NCBI RefSeq assembly: GCF_000224145.3
Contig: NC_020172.2
Location: forward strand, 4,927,961-4,991,960
Direction of reading: 5' to 3'
DNA: 64,000 nucleotides
DNA from: Ciona intestinalis
Taxonomy: Eukaryota > Chordata > Ascidiacea > Phlebobranchia > Cionidae
Below are positions 47,077 through 61,100 of this stretch, in pieces. Position numbers and translations under genes: made by a program. The notes below the pieces were generated by a model. That model was not told where the DNA came from and did no database searches. It was given only the letters and a program-made list of their open reading frames with translations. The first letter of the stretch is position 1; each line of letters opens with the position of its first letter.

Positions 47077-48064
47077 CTATTATACAGGTATCTTTTAATG
47101 GTATATTGTATGTTTACTAATTTTGTTGATTAAAATGAAAATGGTATTAATTCTTGTGAAACATTTCGGGATATAAATTCAGTTCCCGTATTTAGAATTC
47201 CTTTAACATTATCTTTTAATGCTATAAGTATATTTAGGATGAAAATATCCTAGACTAGTTTGGTTAATTTAAAGAAAAATAGTTTTAATTCTCGTAAAAC
47301 ATTTCAGGGTATATTTAGAATGAACTATAGTTCACTTAAATATCAAAGAAAACATAATGTTTGACTGTTTGGTGATTTTGATTAACTGTGTCAATGAACA
47401 AGAGAGCAAGCCTGTAATGAATGGATATGTATCTTTAAAAAGTGATATAGGATATGTGTAAATACGCATTATACAACTTCAGGACCGTGTGTAATAAATT
47501 CGTCTGTGTAAAAAATAGATTTAAGTTAAAGTATGTGTTTTTTTTGACAAGCCTTTCTTGTTTTTAACTGTTATTTACTGAGAATTATAAAACTAGGATT
47601 ATTTTAAGTTATTAAATCAATGTAAATCTTTAATGTTTAAGATACATTTCGGAATTATAACTGTTACTTTTCACTTTTTTTCGTGAGAAGGTTTGCAGCA
47701 CTCAATGCGATTAACAGGGGTGGACCTGTCGCCCCTTGGCTAAATAGCCTAACTTACAAGCACAGGAGTCACCAAAATTCTGAATTGTTTAATACACGAA
47801 ACTGCACAACAGTCAGCAACAAGCGTCACAATTTATAGTGGGAATGGAAAACACGGTAAATTAGGGCTGTGTAAAAAAGGTATTCCCTATATGGGTATGT
47901 GTACATTTAACTGGCGATCCTACACTTCCCCGGAAAATGTGGGAACCCAGTTACGTCACATTTTAAAAGGAAAGTATTTAATCGGTAGTTTATGTTCGTA
48001 TTGACGCAAGTTCGGTGTCGCTTATTCGAATCTCGTCTTCAACTTCGTTCGTTCAATCTCACTT
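47077..48064. other. Intergenic, nothing recognised
   Basis: AT-rich sequence between the zinc-finger gene and the retrotransposon fossil; could hide the former's 5' exons. Confidence 0.4.
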
Positions 48065-51000
48065 CGTCCTCATCGGCAAATACGATCGGGCAAAGCATCC
48101 ATATCGGTCGCTTTAACATGCCGACGCGAGTTCGTACGATGACTGCTCGTACTCTTTCGTCTTTGCCTGCGACTGTTTCTGCTTTCCCGACCAGCCATCT
48201 TGACCTTGGTTGAGTTTCGCCTCGTCTTCCTTTTGGAGTCTTTTTTTTTCAACACCCCGTCTTCTGTTTAGGTTGCTGCCATCGCTGACAAGTAATTATG
48301 GTAGGCAGGTACTCCTTTACCCAACGTTTCCAGACTTGGTCCGTAAGGTCTTGAGTTTGCCTCCACCTCAATTTATAAATGTATTTTGAGTCAGTTATCA
48401 TGGTTGGCAGGTTTGAAGATGGTCTGGACATAAGTTTGTGGTTCGGTGTCAGCGAATCAACTTGAGGGATCCAGAGGAATTGGTGATTGCTTCGGTCGTC
48501 AACAACGTCGAGAGCTTTGTCGTTCATCACTTGCTCGTTCGATAACGCTTACAGGATGCGGCGAACTGAACGGATCATTCGCTTCCAAGCCTATGCATGT
48601 GTGATGCTCCTGGAAAGATTGTCAAATTGTCGTTTCGACTCCCACGAAGTTCGTATCATAAGGCTGTAAATACACTTTGGCAATCCTCTTCTCCAAATAA
48701 AGTGACGTAAATCCCCAATAAACAAATCGGTAGATAAACCATGCACCACTTCCCAAAGTACCAATTGTATGCACGTGAACAAACATATGTAGCGCTTCGA
48801 CCCTGTTTCACTATCAATAGAAGTTTGCCCATCATTTGCTCTCCAGATTTCGAATACGTCTTCTGCACGAAAGGCATTTCCCCAGAACATGTCGCACTGC
48901 AGCCCCTTCTTTGACGACACAATACCGTTGGCACAGGGAAGCCTAAGTATGACCTTGCCCGGAATGACCAACCTTAAGATGATGATCTTTAATCAGGAGC
49001 TTAGTACACTAGGAACGTTAAGGAATGACTGTGGGAGGTCGCAATTCGTAATCCACCAGCGCTCTCTTCAAACGCCAATACCTGGTAAAGAAATTATGCA
49101 AAGTTAGGGATGGCATTTGGTTTGTCACCACAGTAATTTTGAATTCGTTAGTTGAGGCTTCAGGGTTTTGAACCCCCATATGATAGGCTTTAGCCTTTAT
49201 TAAAACACACATTGCAAAGAGGTATAACCAGTTTCCGATTGATAACATTCTACATGATGGTTTGATATTCTTCCACAAAAAAACGCCTTACAGCGCGTAA
49301 GACATCTTCGATCAGTTATGGAAGGAGCTTGCACACAATGATTTTGGCAAACTAGCACTTGACGACGTTCCAATCTTAATAATACCCAGCTGTTTATCTT
49401 AGCCTTGATAGCATTGAATATCTAGGGGTTTAATCTATCAGTTGCCGTCGAACGATTGTGGAGACGTTGACACTTGACTTTAAAGGTGCCAAGTCGCCAG
49501 TAGTTGGAATTGAAAAGTTGCTTATATTCTCAGGTCATCTGTGTAAGGTTTGTAGCAGGAATTCTGGCCCATTAAGCTAACGACCCTGGGTGTTCATATC
49601 ACATGGTATAATTCCATGTGAAGCTTCGTCTGCTGGATTCACGTTGGTTGGTACTTATCGCCAGTCGTTTAGGTCGCTGGACTTTTCAAATTCGCCAAGT
49701 CGATTCGAACACGGCAAATCATCTATTGTATATGCATTGCAATACAGCAGTGGAATCCGACCAAAAGGTAGATTTACATTCGTTCAAATTCAGTTCGCGT
49801 CATAGTAAACGGTCTAATCTAACTGCATACACGGCGGCGGTCAGTTCCAATATTGGTATATGATCTTCGTCTTAAGCAGTGCAAATCTGGACTCCTTTAA
49901 TAGAAATCAACACCGCACCCCCAATCCCCATCAGGATTGGTTAAAATTTTAATGCAGCGGCAAAGTTGTGAAGCTCAATGCGGAAAGTACTCTACATAGA
50001 GCAGGGGGTTTGTAGCATTGTGGTCATAGTCGGTCCAATTCGTTGAGACCCCCAAGCCACTGTAGTTAGTCCATCTTCACGTGAAACTTCTTTCATTTCA
50101 TTCTAGCGTATTTTCGCATATACGTTAGAGTAACATTCTTGGTGGAAGGATTGTAGGCTAGAGGATCGTAGATTGAGCTGATAGTGGACAAGATCACTCT
50201 GCATATCGGTGGCTTCTTCGGCACCTCGACATTGAAACTCATTGGTTGATAGGCTACCATTGAACGCGATCCTTGAAGCAGACGTCGATTCGGTGGTCCG
50301 ATTTCAACATACAGTCCTCATTGAAGAGCCACTTTGTTAATCTATAAATCTCTCCAATTTTAGTAACATCATCTGGCCATTGTCGACGTATATATTTTCT
50401 TATAGTAATTTCGTAGTTTTTTTACTGAACTCTCCGAATTGTTTTGTGGTATTCAGCAAACAAAGGGCAATCACCGCTTGGAGACGACGTTGCTCCAAAC
50501 AGGTGGACGACCATTCTGTGTGGGTATGCTTCACCAGAGAGGTCACCTTCCGACCACCACAAGAATCGCAGGGCATCGCAATCGGTAGTCATACCCGGAT
50601 CTGGTGAAACATAGCTTCAATATCTGCCACGACCGCCACCGATTCTTTTCAAAAACGTGTCGACACACAAACGAGTCTATTTGACGAGGTCAGGTCCTTG
50701 CATCGTCGTTTAATGAATTGCCTCTGTATTTGGCAGCGCAGTCGAAAACAACTCACAACTTCGATGGTTTCTTCGGATTGATGACAGGATGATGCGACAG
50801 TTACAATATCGTGCGATCGGCTTTTGGTATCTTTTCGGCATAGCCATCGTCAATATAAAACAGGACGGTCGCAGTATACCTTTGTCCAATTTCTGTATCT
50901 TTTAACAGCCGTTTCTTCAGGTAGCCCAGTCGTTTCTTTGCCATTGATTGGTTATCCGGCACGTCTTCAGCATTTTCTCGCCACTGCAACGGTAAAACGA

Positions 51001-51130
51001 ACTTCCCGTTTTTATGCTTGATGGAGTTCATTTCATAAGCTTCTCGATCTTTCTTAGAGTTTGATTTGTTGAATATTCTTCCCTCCGAAATCGGTATTCC
51101 AAAGGCAACTGATCTCTGTTTGCACAACCT
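48065..51130 (-). mobile_element. BEL/Pao LTR retrotransposon fossil
   Basis: Decayed pol region in minus orientation. From its 5' side: a reverse-transcriptase-proximal segment (about 50800-51130) with the Pao-type LPLQWRE and GYAEKIPKADR context; a middle part covering the RT/RNase H and Pao-specific regions (about 49000-50800); an integrase segment (about 48600-48975); and the characteristic BEL/Pao integrase C-terminus (about 48250-48530) with LTPNH and VWKRWVKEYLP, then a basic tail. It is clearly broken, with many breaks (well over half a dozen). Gag and LTRs were not found. The level of decay suggests an old insertion. Confidence 0.85.
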
Positions 51131-52050
51131 TCAGCAATTTCATTTCGAAGCACGCTTATTTGTTGCTTCCGTGTCCTTACAATCACGTTTGACTAATGTC
51201 TAATTAATTGCCGATTATACGGTTCTAAATCTAAACATTTGTTCTAAAATATACGAACAGAAATTATGATTTGATTTTGGTCGAGATATGTTTGATATGG
51301 AATGTTATAAACTGCAGCAAAAAAGATTTATACCAAGAAGAATAACTGTTTAACAAAAACTGATTTACATGGTCACTACGCGCCCAAAAATGCTCGGTGG
51401 ATTAATTTAAGTACCAATATTTTTAGATTAAAGTAAATTCAAAATACAAGAGAAGTATTATGCTGTCTCAGATATGTATTGGTTGCATGAAACTTAACCA
51501 CACACGCAATTGTACTTAAACCTTTTTACTTGTATTTAGATTTGTTTCAATTTTGACATATTATGACTGTACCTTGGGATTTTGAAATTTTTCTTTGAAA
51601 TATTTTCCCTCTTTCAAATTTGAGGTCTGTGATGCATAAACAGATTAGAAACAACAGAAAGTAATTTAAATGCAGATCCCCAAAATAACTTGACTGACAA
51701 TGCCAAGAATTTTAAGAAAATCATTAATAAAATTTTAGCTATTAACGTTTTTACTGTTTTAACAAGAGAGTATAGATCAGTTGACATTAAAGAAACTATG
51801 GTGATTGGTATTATAATATTTATTTTATATTGACATAAATTAAACAATGTATTTTGTAATATTAGTGTTTCTAATTTATTTTTATATGAAATGGCATAAA
51901 CATTTTTTAATATTTATGTTTTAGCCGGTGCTTCAATCAGCATGCAGAATCTGCCAGAAAAAAAAACTGCTGACTAGTTTTTAGGACTGTTTAGTCCTGT
52001 CTTTGAAGAGCAGTGATGTAACAGAGTTATATTTTGAAAAATGCAATAAT
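51131..52050. other. Intergenic, nothing recognised
   Basis: AT-rich. May contain eroded remains of the neighbouring retrotransposon; none could be identified. Confidence 0.4.
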
Positions 52051-53319
52051 TTACAAAACATATCGACCAAAATAACTAAGTTTTATACCAGTGATAGTGA
52101 CATGATGTTTGGGTACCATTGCCATTTCTTTATCTGGTATTTTAAATCTTGCTGTCAACGATTGGGGCCTTGCCATTTGTAGTAAGTGTTGTGTGGTTGG
52201 GTTTGTACTGCAAAGTAAGTAAAGTATAGGATATTTTTGATGGATATCCAGATTTGTGTTATTCATATTAACCAAGCATTTTAGTTCAAACATAACATCT
52301 TTCATTACTGTCTTGATTGATTGATATGGAAGTAGTCATAAAAGACTGTGAAGTTAATTTGAAAAAATAGTTTGTTAAGGTTAAATCAAGTGTAAAGGTT
52401 TAACCTGTTAAGGTTTGAATCAATCCAATCTTTCACGACTAAAGCTAAGTACACTCATATAAGATAATGTAAACTTTTATTCTTTTTACCATGACTATTC
52501 CACACAATAATTGCTTTAATTTTGAGTGGTCTATAATAAAGAGCCTCTAACTAAGTTTCACCTAGGCATAGATTAACTAAATATGTTTAGAGCCAAGTTA
52601 TAAACTGTTTGAAATTGAAAAATACACCGTGGGATTCACAACACCCCCACAATACACAAATTAATTCAAAATACTCTTACACTTACAGCCTACTAAGTTG
52701 TGCAGGACTAAACCGCTGAATTGGTCCTGGCCTCTCTATAGGCCTGTTTATCCTGTTGGCAAACTTATTTTCATTCTGTTTCCTCAGTTGATTATAGGGA
52801 ACAGGACAGATTTGTATGAATGAATCGGTGTGTAATAGGGGTGAATTTCGCTTGGGGGAAGGGTTTGTTTCCAGGTGTGGCTGCACATAATTGCATTCCT
52901 CTGAAATGGAACGACTCTCTTTTTTCTAGGAAATAAAACAAAGTTGCATATTGTGTTTTAGATTATCTTATTCCAGTTGTCTAATTGCAGACTTTTAGAA
53001 GCATTTTATACATTGTGTACATTCGATTCAACACAGTTTACATAAATTTGAAAACATTTTGACCATGGATTAAAGTAATAATTAGTATCTTGTGGTCAGT
53101 CAACCTAAATTAGATATGCATCTTATGTTAGCAGTCTGATAAATTTGAAATAAGCTAAGAATGTGGAAGTTTGTAAGGTGCAAATTCCAATTCCTTTTTT
53201 AGTTTGGATAAATTAGTTTGCTTGACAAAAACAAGCTTGTGATTACTAACCTCCTGGTTTTTACCATTGTTGGGCACTAGATCATTATAAATCGTATGGG
53301 CACGGCGGCTTCCATCCAT
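52051..53319 (-). CDS. Unnamed 154-aa protein, three exons
   Basis: Exons 53319-53251, 52925-52687 and 52207-52051 have GT-AG borders (GAG|GTTAG; TCCTAG|AAA; CT|GTAAGTG; TTTGCAG|T) and join in one frame. The protein starts MDGSRRAHTIYNDLVPNNGK, is basic, Pro/Asn/Gln-rich and has no signal peptide or membrane segment. Conserved-looking stretches are NRPIERPGPIQRFSPAQL and TNPTTQHLLQMARPQSL, ending GIKLSYFGRYVL. Short, proline-punctuated and helix-poor is typical of small microtubule-inner or sperm-tail proteins, but this is only an impression. Three consistent junctions make a real gene likely. Confidence 0.6.
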
Positions 53320-53863
53320 CTGTTTTGGTTTTTAAAGCATTGGTGCTACAAACCACTACCTTATTATATTAACAAATACTTTTTTTGACACGGTACCTCC
53401 ATCTCTTACTTGCACCACCACTTTACAGCTAATATAGATGCTAAAAAGGCTTTCAAATGTTTTCTTATTCATAATTAGTTGTTTTAGGAATGTAAAATGA
53501 AAGTTTTCCATTAGAAAAGTTCGTTATTTTGAACATGTAGAACATATCATATAGGCTATGAACAACAATAAAAGCAAACTTTATTAGTTGGCAAATAGTT
53601 GTTTTCCATTGTTTAAAGACGACATTTATTACTTATAGTTACTGACGGTGATTTTCTCTTTTTCGTGTGTACCTACTTCCCGTTTTTATTGTTGCTTTAC
53701 CACCACTAAGATATTGCGCAACATTCGCATTCGTTGCATCAGCTATCAACCTTATTATAAACCGGGGTTTTCCCTGATAAAATTAAAGGGGAACCCCCTA
53801 GAAAAATTCACCGAATAAGAGCATAGACTATAGACATTTTATATAACAACTAAATCATGATTT

Positions 53864-53988
53864 NNNNNNNNNNNNNNNNNNNNNNNNNNNNNNNNNNNNN
53901 NNNNNNNNNNNNNNNNNNNNNNNNNNNNNNNNNNNNNNNNNNNNNNNNNNNNNNNNNNNNNNNNNNNNNNNNNNNNNNNNNNNNNNNN
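53864..53988. other. Assembly gap (125 N)
   Basis: Run of N; open frames crossing it are artefacts. Confidence 0.98.
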
Positions 53989-54849
53989 ATTATACAACAA
54001 TTTTCGCGATCCTTTTCCGTATATAAACATATAAAAATGCTTATATACGGACTCTGCCTTGCACTGTTATACTGCACTGTCTGGCTGAACTGTCGGGCGA
54101 AGTGCAACTGTGCACTCATGCGTGAAAAGTGGTCACGTGGTCTCGTTAGCGTACTATCACTTCAGTATACTATGGTTATATGTTATGCAGTATTTATGTT
54201 CTATAGTCAGCGCAATGACTATTAATGTTAGGAAAATATTAGTGGCATCGAGGTTGAGACATTATAAACGAACTATTTTGTTTCGACAAACTTTGTGCAC
54301 TATAATTCATTCTATTAAGTAAGCAATTATTGCAGTTACTTCGCGACTAAATTACTTTCGGCTTATCGCTTCTAACACGATAGCGATGATCAAATTAACT
54401 ATTAAACAACGAAAAGTAAAAATTAGCTGCAACTTTTGTTTTTAAATACAGTATGACGTAAGAGGTTGAGAAACACCGGCCTAGTAACGGAGCTTACTAC
54501 GTCATCACTTGTATACGTCACAGAAGAGATAATGAAGTACCCTTGTAGACGAAGTTCCTATCTAGATGCTAATTGTTCGCTATAGTGAGGTCACAGTACA
54601 TAGCGCTGTGAAAACAAACATCCTGAACAAATAGCTTTATTCAGTCAGAGTTAATCATTGTTACCATTGTTACGTGTGCCTGCCAAAGTTATCGGTATTA
54701 TTTCATCACAGTAGCCGGCTAATAATTTATGAGGTTTTAATTAGAAAGGCAGCCAAGCGTGAGGTATACAGCTGCTGTAATTATGCCACAGCAACCTAGC
54801 ATAGCAACAACAACATAGCAGATATATACTTGTGTGTTATGGCAACTTA

Positions 54850-55048
54850 TATATAGTAGGGTGGGAGAAGATGGGACACCTTTAGCACATAATATCTAAA
54901 TATCCTGATCGTGTTTTAAACAATTACTAACGGTCAATAAGAGTCATGGGCATATAGTTTTATAATTTCTTGAAAGTTCTTTGTTTACTACTAAACGGGG
55001 CAGGAAAATAAAGGTAAAAGGTGTCCCGTCTTCCCCACCCTACTATAG
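54850..55048 (-). mobile_element. MITE copy, full length
   Basis: TATATATAGTAGGGTGGGAG ... GGTGTCCCGTCTTCCCCACC CTACTATAG. Confidence 0.92.
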
Positions 55049-55664
55049 AGTTATATGGACACATGTTATGTTTAGAATTAGCGTGTATCTTTATGGTTGC
55101 CTTTGTTATATTCAACGTAGTGTTGTAGATAGCATTATGATAACTATAGTCTTAGTACAACATGCTGTCTGCGTAAGTTAGATATAAGGGCGCACGTTTT
55201 GTTTTAAAAAGACTTATTTTTTCATTTTTTTAATTATTTAAAGTTGTATTTTATGATAACGTGAGATCTAGATATACGTTCACGTCATAGTGTTAAGTCC
55301 AAACGACGTCAAGTTAGACTTTAGACCAGCACCGTGTGTTTCTATCGTAGTCATTATATAAAGTTGGTAATATTTTTACACTAATAATTTAATTAACTCT
55401 GGGTCGCTAGTATATATAAGGTAACGTAAAATATAAATATACGGACATACGACTTTTTTTAATTTCGCTTTTTGTCTAATTTCGTTACATTTATACGTGT
55501 GACCATCGTGCTCTCTTTTTCTGGTATTTTCATTTTATACAAAGGTCTAACTGGTGAAACACCGACATCCGCATAGGGTCGCCGTTGTGTTCTCATTGAT
55601 AAACAGAAAGGGTCAGGTTGACCTAGAACTGAAAGTTTTTATTCTTTTCGACTACGAGTTTCAT

Positions 55665-55830
55665 TATATAGTAGGGCGGGGGAAGAAGGGACACATTTTC
55701 ATTCTATTTTCTCGTCCCATTTGGTAGTAAACAAAGAACAAAGAAATATAAAACCGTATTCTCACGACTCCTATAGACCATAGTTAATGGATTAAAACAC
55801 GATCAGGATATCTTCCCCACCCTACTATGT
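55665..55830 (+). mobile_element. MITE copy, internally shortened
   Basis: TATATAGTAGGGCGGGGGAA to ATCTTCCCCACCCTACTATG, but about 30 bp before the right end is missing: GATCAGGATATCTTCCCC runs together. Confidence 0.88.
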
Positions 55831-57790
55831 ATGTATAAAGTTTTAATTACTTTTACACTGGTGGCTATAATCATTAATCAGCATACAGTTTCTGTTATTA
55901 TAATTAGCCGCAGTTTAAGCAGGGAAACAAATTACTTTACCTGCAGCCGTGTATGTTGCAACAGATGTTTTGTTACGTCACACACCTTTGATCTGTGCAT
56001 TAAACATTAGCCGTGCCCGAACAAGCATTATATGCAAGGTTAGCTTAGTGGTGAATGCAGAAACTTGATTTGTTTTGCAGTTACCTTGATTAAACTTACA
56101 GTTAGTCTAATTTACAGCAGTTGGCTTTATTCAAAGATGAATATGTTATTTTCGACAGCGAGCGTGAGGTATTAGTTAAATATCGCTTACCACCAGTTTC
56201 ATTGTTGTGAAAATAATGCTATATGACGTCATAAAACCTAATATTTGTCCACAAATCCTAAATCGCGATGTCTCGATACGATTTATGGGGAATATAAATG
56301 TTTGACACGTCATAACGCAAAGTGAAAATCGTCACAATCATGTTGCTTCTGCCGATTGTTATTGTTTAATGGACTTTGTTACGTAACAAATAAAAGTCGA
56401 TGACAACTCGAACTTACGTCATCATCGAGGCGTTTATAATTAAAAGATTAATCGAGCGCTTATTCTTTGATCATTGTCAACTTGAAGCGTTCGCATCGCG
56501 GTGATATTATGACGTCACAAACCGGTTCGCGAGAATAAACACAGGCAACTCTTTATCCGCGAATAATCAATAATTAGTTCCCGCAACGCGCGCTTCGACG
56601 CCGATAAGATGCTGGGTCGCTAAAGGATGTAAAAGGGCTGCAGGAACTTGGATGGCACGTCTCAACTTAAAGGATTTACAGTTTAACATGAGACGTTACA
56701 ATGCTGGGTTCTTAATGTTTAGTAATAGTTCAACTGTGGTCACAGTATAGCATAGAGAGGTGTTATGTTACCACAGTTGTGTTTAGTAATAATCGATCAT
56801 ATGTCAAATACAGTTCGTTAGTGTTACTGACATGTTGTTTTTCATATAGAAAATTCAAGCCATACGGTGGTTGTTTTTTTAGAATGTAAAGACCCTGTGT
56901 AGACCTTTATTAAGTTTATCTTAATTTGTGCCACATGTTTGCAGTTATGCAAAGTCATAAACAGTTCTATAAGAGTTATAGCAGTTGTGCATATAGCAAG
57001 TTACTTTAGCTACTGTTTTGTTGAAAATACATTCAACTAGTATTTGTGTATATATAGCGCTCTTTGTGAAATGCTATACAAGGCAATAACTTGTGTTTTT
57101 TAACATTGTATGGGTTATAACTACAGTGTGTCTGATTTCGGCGAGTATTAAAACCGGTACACGTATAAGTTGAAATCCCAATTAGTACTAATTAAAACAA
57201 AGTAAACAAAACCCTTCTACACTCAATAGTTTGTATCTAAGAGACAGGAAAGTTCCCTACTAGAAACGAGGATAAACGTTTGTTAATTGGCTTGTAGTTT
57301 GACAGTGAAACATCTTCAGTGACACTTGTGTTTGTTTGAACGTCGCTGTCTGGTTTTCCCGCCGATAAATATTTAATGCAAAGTGAAACGGTGTGACGTT
57401 GGCGTGTTTCGCTCAAGGCGTTGCTGATGTAACCGCCAGGATGGATTGCCGGCACTTGTGTAGATTCACAGCCTACTAGAGGTCATCCAAGAAATAAATA
57501 TACTATCTCTAGTAGGCCGTGGTGAAAGTTCTATATACATGTGAAGTCATACGGCGATACAGTTGTTAGTTGTGAAGTGGTTAGAAAGATAAGTTCTGGC
57601 CTAAAATTTAGTAGGTTAAAAACGAACTGTTAAGGTAAAGGCACCTTAGCATTTAGACAAGTTTATCATTTAATGAATATAACTTATTTATTTAGACTTA
57701 GTTTATCATTTGTAACGGTTAAGCCACCTTATTAGCATTTAGACTTAGTTTATCATTAAGACTGTGTTTACAAGTTTCAAGTTTGATTTG

Positions 57791-57990
57791 GTATATAGTG
57801 GAGTTGGGGAAAATGGGACACTCTTTTATTTCATATTCTCGTCCCATTTAGTAGTAAACAAAGAACATTCAAAGAATTATAAAACTTTATCCTCACGACT
57901 CCCAGACCGTTGTTAATTGTTTAAAATATGATCAGGATATCCGGGTAATATGTGCTAAAGGTTTCCCATCTTCCCCCACCTTACTATATA
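57791..57990 (+). mobile_element. MITE copy, full length
   Basis: GTATATAGTGGAGTTGGGGA ... CATCTTCCCCCACCTTACTA. Shares the TAGTGGAGTTGGGG variant with the copy at 59765, suggesting a sub-lineage or local copying. Confidence 0.9.
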
Positions 57991-58123
57991 ATCCACGCCC
58001 ATAACAACAACTAACAAGAAAGTTATATATTTTTTAATTTTAAAACCTAATTTCCTTTCACAGTTCACTTTAAGTTGTGTATAGCCTGTTTTAACAAAGT
58101 CATGCTGGTGTAAAATCATTTAA

Positions 58124-61100
58124 ATGGAGAATAGTGCGGAGTATGACGCCTTGCTGCGGTCGGTGTTCGATTCCTGTGACACATCGGGCAACGGGTTAAT
58201 TAATTCAACGGAATTTGAAGAACTTTGTTCTCAGTTATCACTGGAGGTAAGTTGGTGTAATGGGCAACTGTGACTTTAATATACAGTTGATTTGAGTTCT
58301 ATTTAAATACAAGACTGACAGTGACATTTAGGCGAAATATATATCTTATTTTATTATGATTGGTTGGACTTGATTTTTGTCTGTTACGTTTTTGTAGCAC
58401 CAGATCTTTAATTTGCCGGAGTTTTTTTTATTCGTATTGCGTTGTAAAAGTGTACTGAGAGTATATTGGCCAATTTCTGGCTTAAATCCATAGCCCAGCA
58501 TGGTGTGCTTAGCCGTATAAGACCGCACTTATAAAAAAAATAGGAAAGAAGAGTTGGTACTTTTTGATTTTCCGCGATAATTTAATAATTAATTAACAAG
58601 TTGCGACTTCTCCATTATTGGCCACTGGGTTGGTCCAACTAATTGTTGGGAGCAAATAAACTACAACGGTAACAGCATAAAATTGAAAGAATAGAACTAA
58701 TATTTTGAACTAAAGTATAAGACGTAACAAATACGCCTTTATATACCGCATATAACTTTACTTGCCACCAGTGTGTGAACCTACCGCATAATCATACTGC
58801 ATAACTAAATGCACCGGATTTCTAACCGGCTATTTATTAAGGCAGTGGTTATTATTATATGGCGTTTTAACGGTATCGCCCATTACAAGCTTTATCATAT
58901 GGCCCTTGTTATACAAGCTTATACGTTTAGTAGAAACACGCAAAGTACTTGCATACAATGAAGTTGTGCACGCAATGTGACGAACCCTTCCGCCGACCTT
59001 TATTACCCCCCTAATCTATAAAGGTCACCAGGGTCAAGCGTAATTACCTAACTAATTATTTTTAATGAAATTGACGTGTAACTAGACGGTATATATTCCT
59101 ACAGTGTTGAGCCAGGCCAATTTACTTCGCTATTTCCTTAAATAATTTATGTTTGGTTTCAGTTAATTACTGTTTTGCAATACCACCAGTGGGACTGTTT
59201 ATGGCTCTTGTTACGTCATATAGGGCTGTTTGTTCGCATAAATGTCATTAGTACGTCATAAGCAGCTGTTATTGGAATGGCGATTAAACTTAAGTCACGT
59301 GTTAATCCGGTCACGTGATGTACTTGCTCATGCAGAACGAATCCAGCGTCCTGGCACGATTCCTGTTCGATTCGACCTCATTAATCGGGTATGAGAAATT
59401 CAAAGAGGGTCTCCTGCTGCTTCTGGAAGGTTCTTTGAGCGGAAATGATGTCAAACACGCAAAAAGCGACTCGCTCGAGTTCTCCGACGACGGTTACCTT
59501 GACAACGAAGATTTAAACGACAATAATCTAAAAAATATTTCGGAAAAAATCCGATCCGAAGATTCGGACTCGGATGTTGGTTTCGGTGACGTAGTCGAGG
59601 AGAAAAGTTGGATTGTGATCGATTTGAAAGAATCAGAAAATTCCAGAAAATCTGAAAAACGGAAATACGGACGAAGGTCTCGACCGGATCTCGAATTACT
59701 TGGAGATAACGCGTAAGTTGAGATTCGGTTTATTGATGTATTATTATCTGAAACTTAAATATATATATGTAGTGGAGTTGGGGAAAATGGGAGACCTTTT
59801 CAATCAGTTTTCTCGTCCCATTCGGTAGTAAACAAAGAAATTTTAAAGAATTATAAAACCGTATCCTCACGACTGCCATAGACTGTTGTTAATTGTTTAA
59901 AACGAAACGCAATCAAGATATTTGTATATTATGTGATAAAGGTGTCCCATCCTCCCCCACAGTACTATAGTACTGTACTATAGTGCATTAAGATGGATAT
60001 ACTGTTAGCAATAATATCCCATGATTCCTAATCAGGTTTTTTTAACGGTTGCTTTTAAAATCGTGAGAATACGGTTATATATTTATATAAGCACTTTCTA
60101 CGCTATAGTTTTAAATTAAAATGTTTTTCATTATATTTTATTTCATGTACTAGATATATAAAACTATCACTGCCAAGAGAAAACACGAAAACTGATTTTC
60201 TGTTTATTTTGCCTAACCAACCTATATATGAAGGTCGTCTTATTCGTGCCTTTCATGTCGCTTATAAAATCGACCTGAATATAAGACGCTGAACCGTTGG
60301 TACAAAAAATCAATTACCAGAAGAGCTGTTGTAGATTTCCAATAGGCCTAGTCGCAACAGTTTATATATTTTTAAAGGACATAATATTCTGCAGACTTTG
60401 CTACCAAGCATTTAACGTAATATAGATAATTGAATTGCTAGTAAATAGCAAGCTTAAAATATCTATCAACAAGGCGTTAATTACCGCGTAAAACGGCCAA
60501 GGGGTTTACTTGACAGGGTATGGTTAAACATACGAACTAAATATTATTTCAAAATACGTTATAAAGCCATATAGTGATTTGCATTTAATAGTTGGGTACT
60601 GCAGGCTTTAATAACAGTATACAGAGTGTGTTGTGTAAACTTAATGTAAGATGAGATAAGCAGATCTCTTTACAGACTATTATATGTTGTGTAATAAGCC
60701 AAGCATAGTTTATGTTGTTGTAGAGGAGAACTATATAGTTTAAAATGTAAGCTTCTTATTAGCTAGAAAGGTTTTCGTGAATTTGCTCTTCTAGTAAAAA
60801 AACGTAAGATTAATGTGCCTATACGTTTCGTCTGCTAAAATATGTATTCTTTTGTATTTTAAGATCTCTTAAAATAATTCGATTTTTTTTTAGAATGGAT
60901 TCGTCATCCAATCAGAATTCAGTTACCCACGTGACCAGCTGTGTGGAATATTACGCTGATGGAGACGGCAGTGATTGGTTAGTTTTATTTCACACATTTT
61001 ATGAATGTAACTTATTTATCATCGCGTGGCGGGCAACGACAGTCTTCAAAACACGGGTTCCATACACCTCGTGCCCGCTTATACGAGTTACCACAAATCC

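Larger units (their letters stand above)
53320..58123. other. 4.8-kb intergenic interval
   Basis: Contains a 125-N gap, three MITEs and a few TGACGTCA sites (56225, 56511). A minus-strand frame at 57237-57455 (72 codons) and a plus-strand frame at 54037-54225 are unsupported. Nothing else recognised. Confidence 0.5.

Noticed and set aside
47992-50607. Plus-strand frames of 60-81 codons
   Set aside because: Antisense shadows of the decayed BEL/Pao element.
54037-54225. Short frame starting MLIYGLCLALLYCTVWLNC, signal-peptide-like
   Set aside because: Hydrophobic throughout, adjoins an N gap, and shows no splice or homology support.
57237-57455. Minus-strand frame of 72 codons
   Set aside because: Codon use looks fair, but there is no domain, promoter or splice partner; kept only as a note in the intergenic entry.
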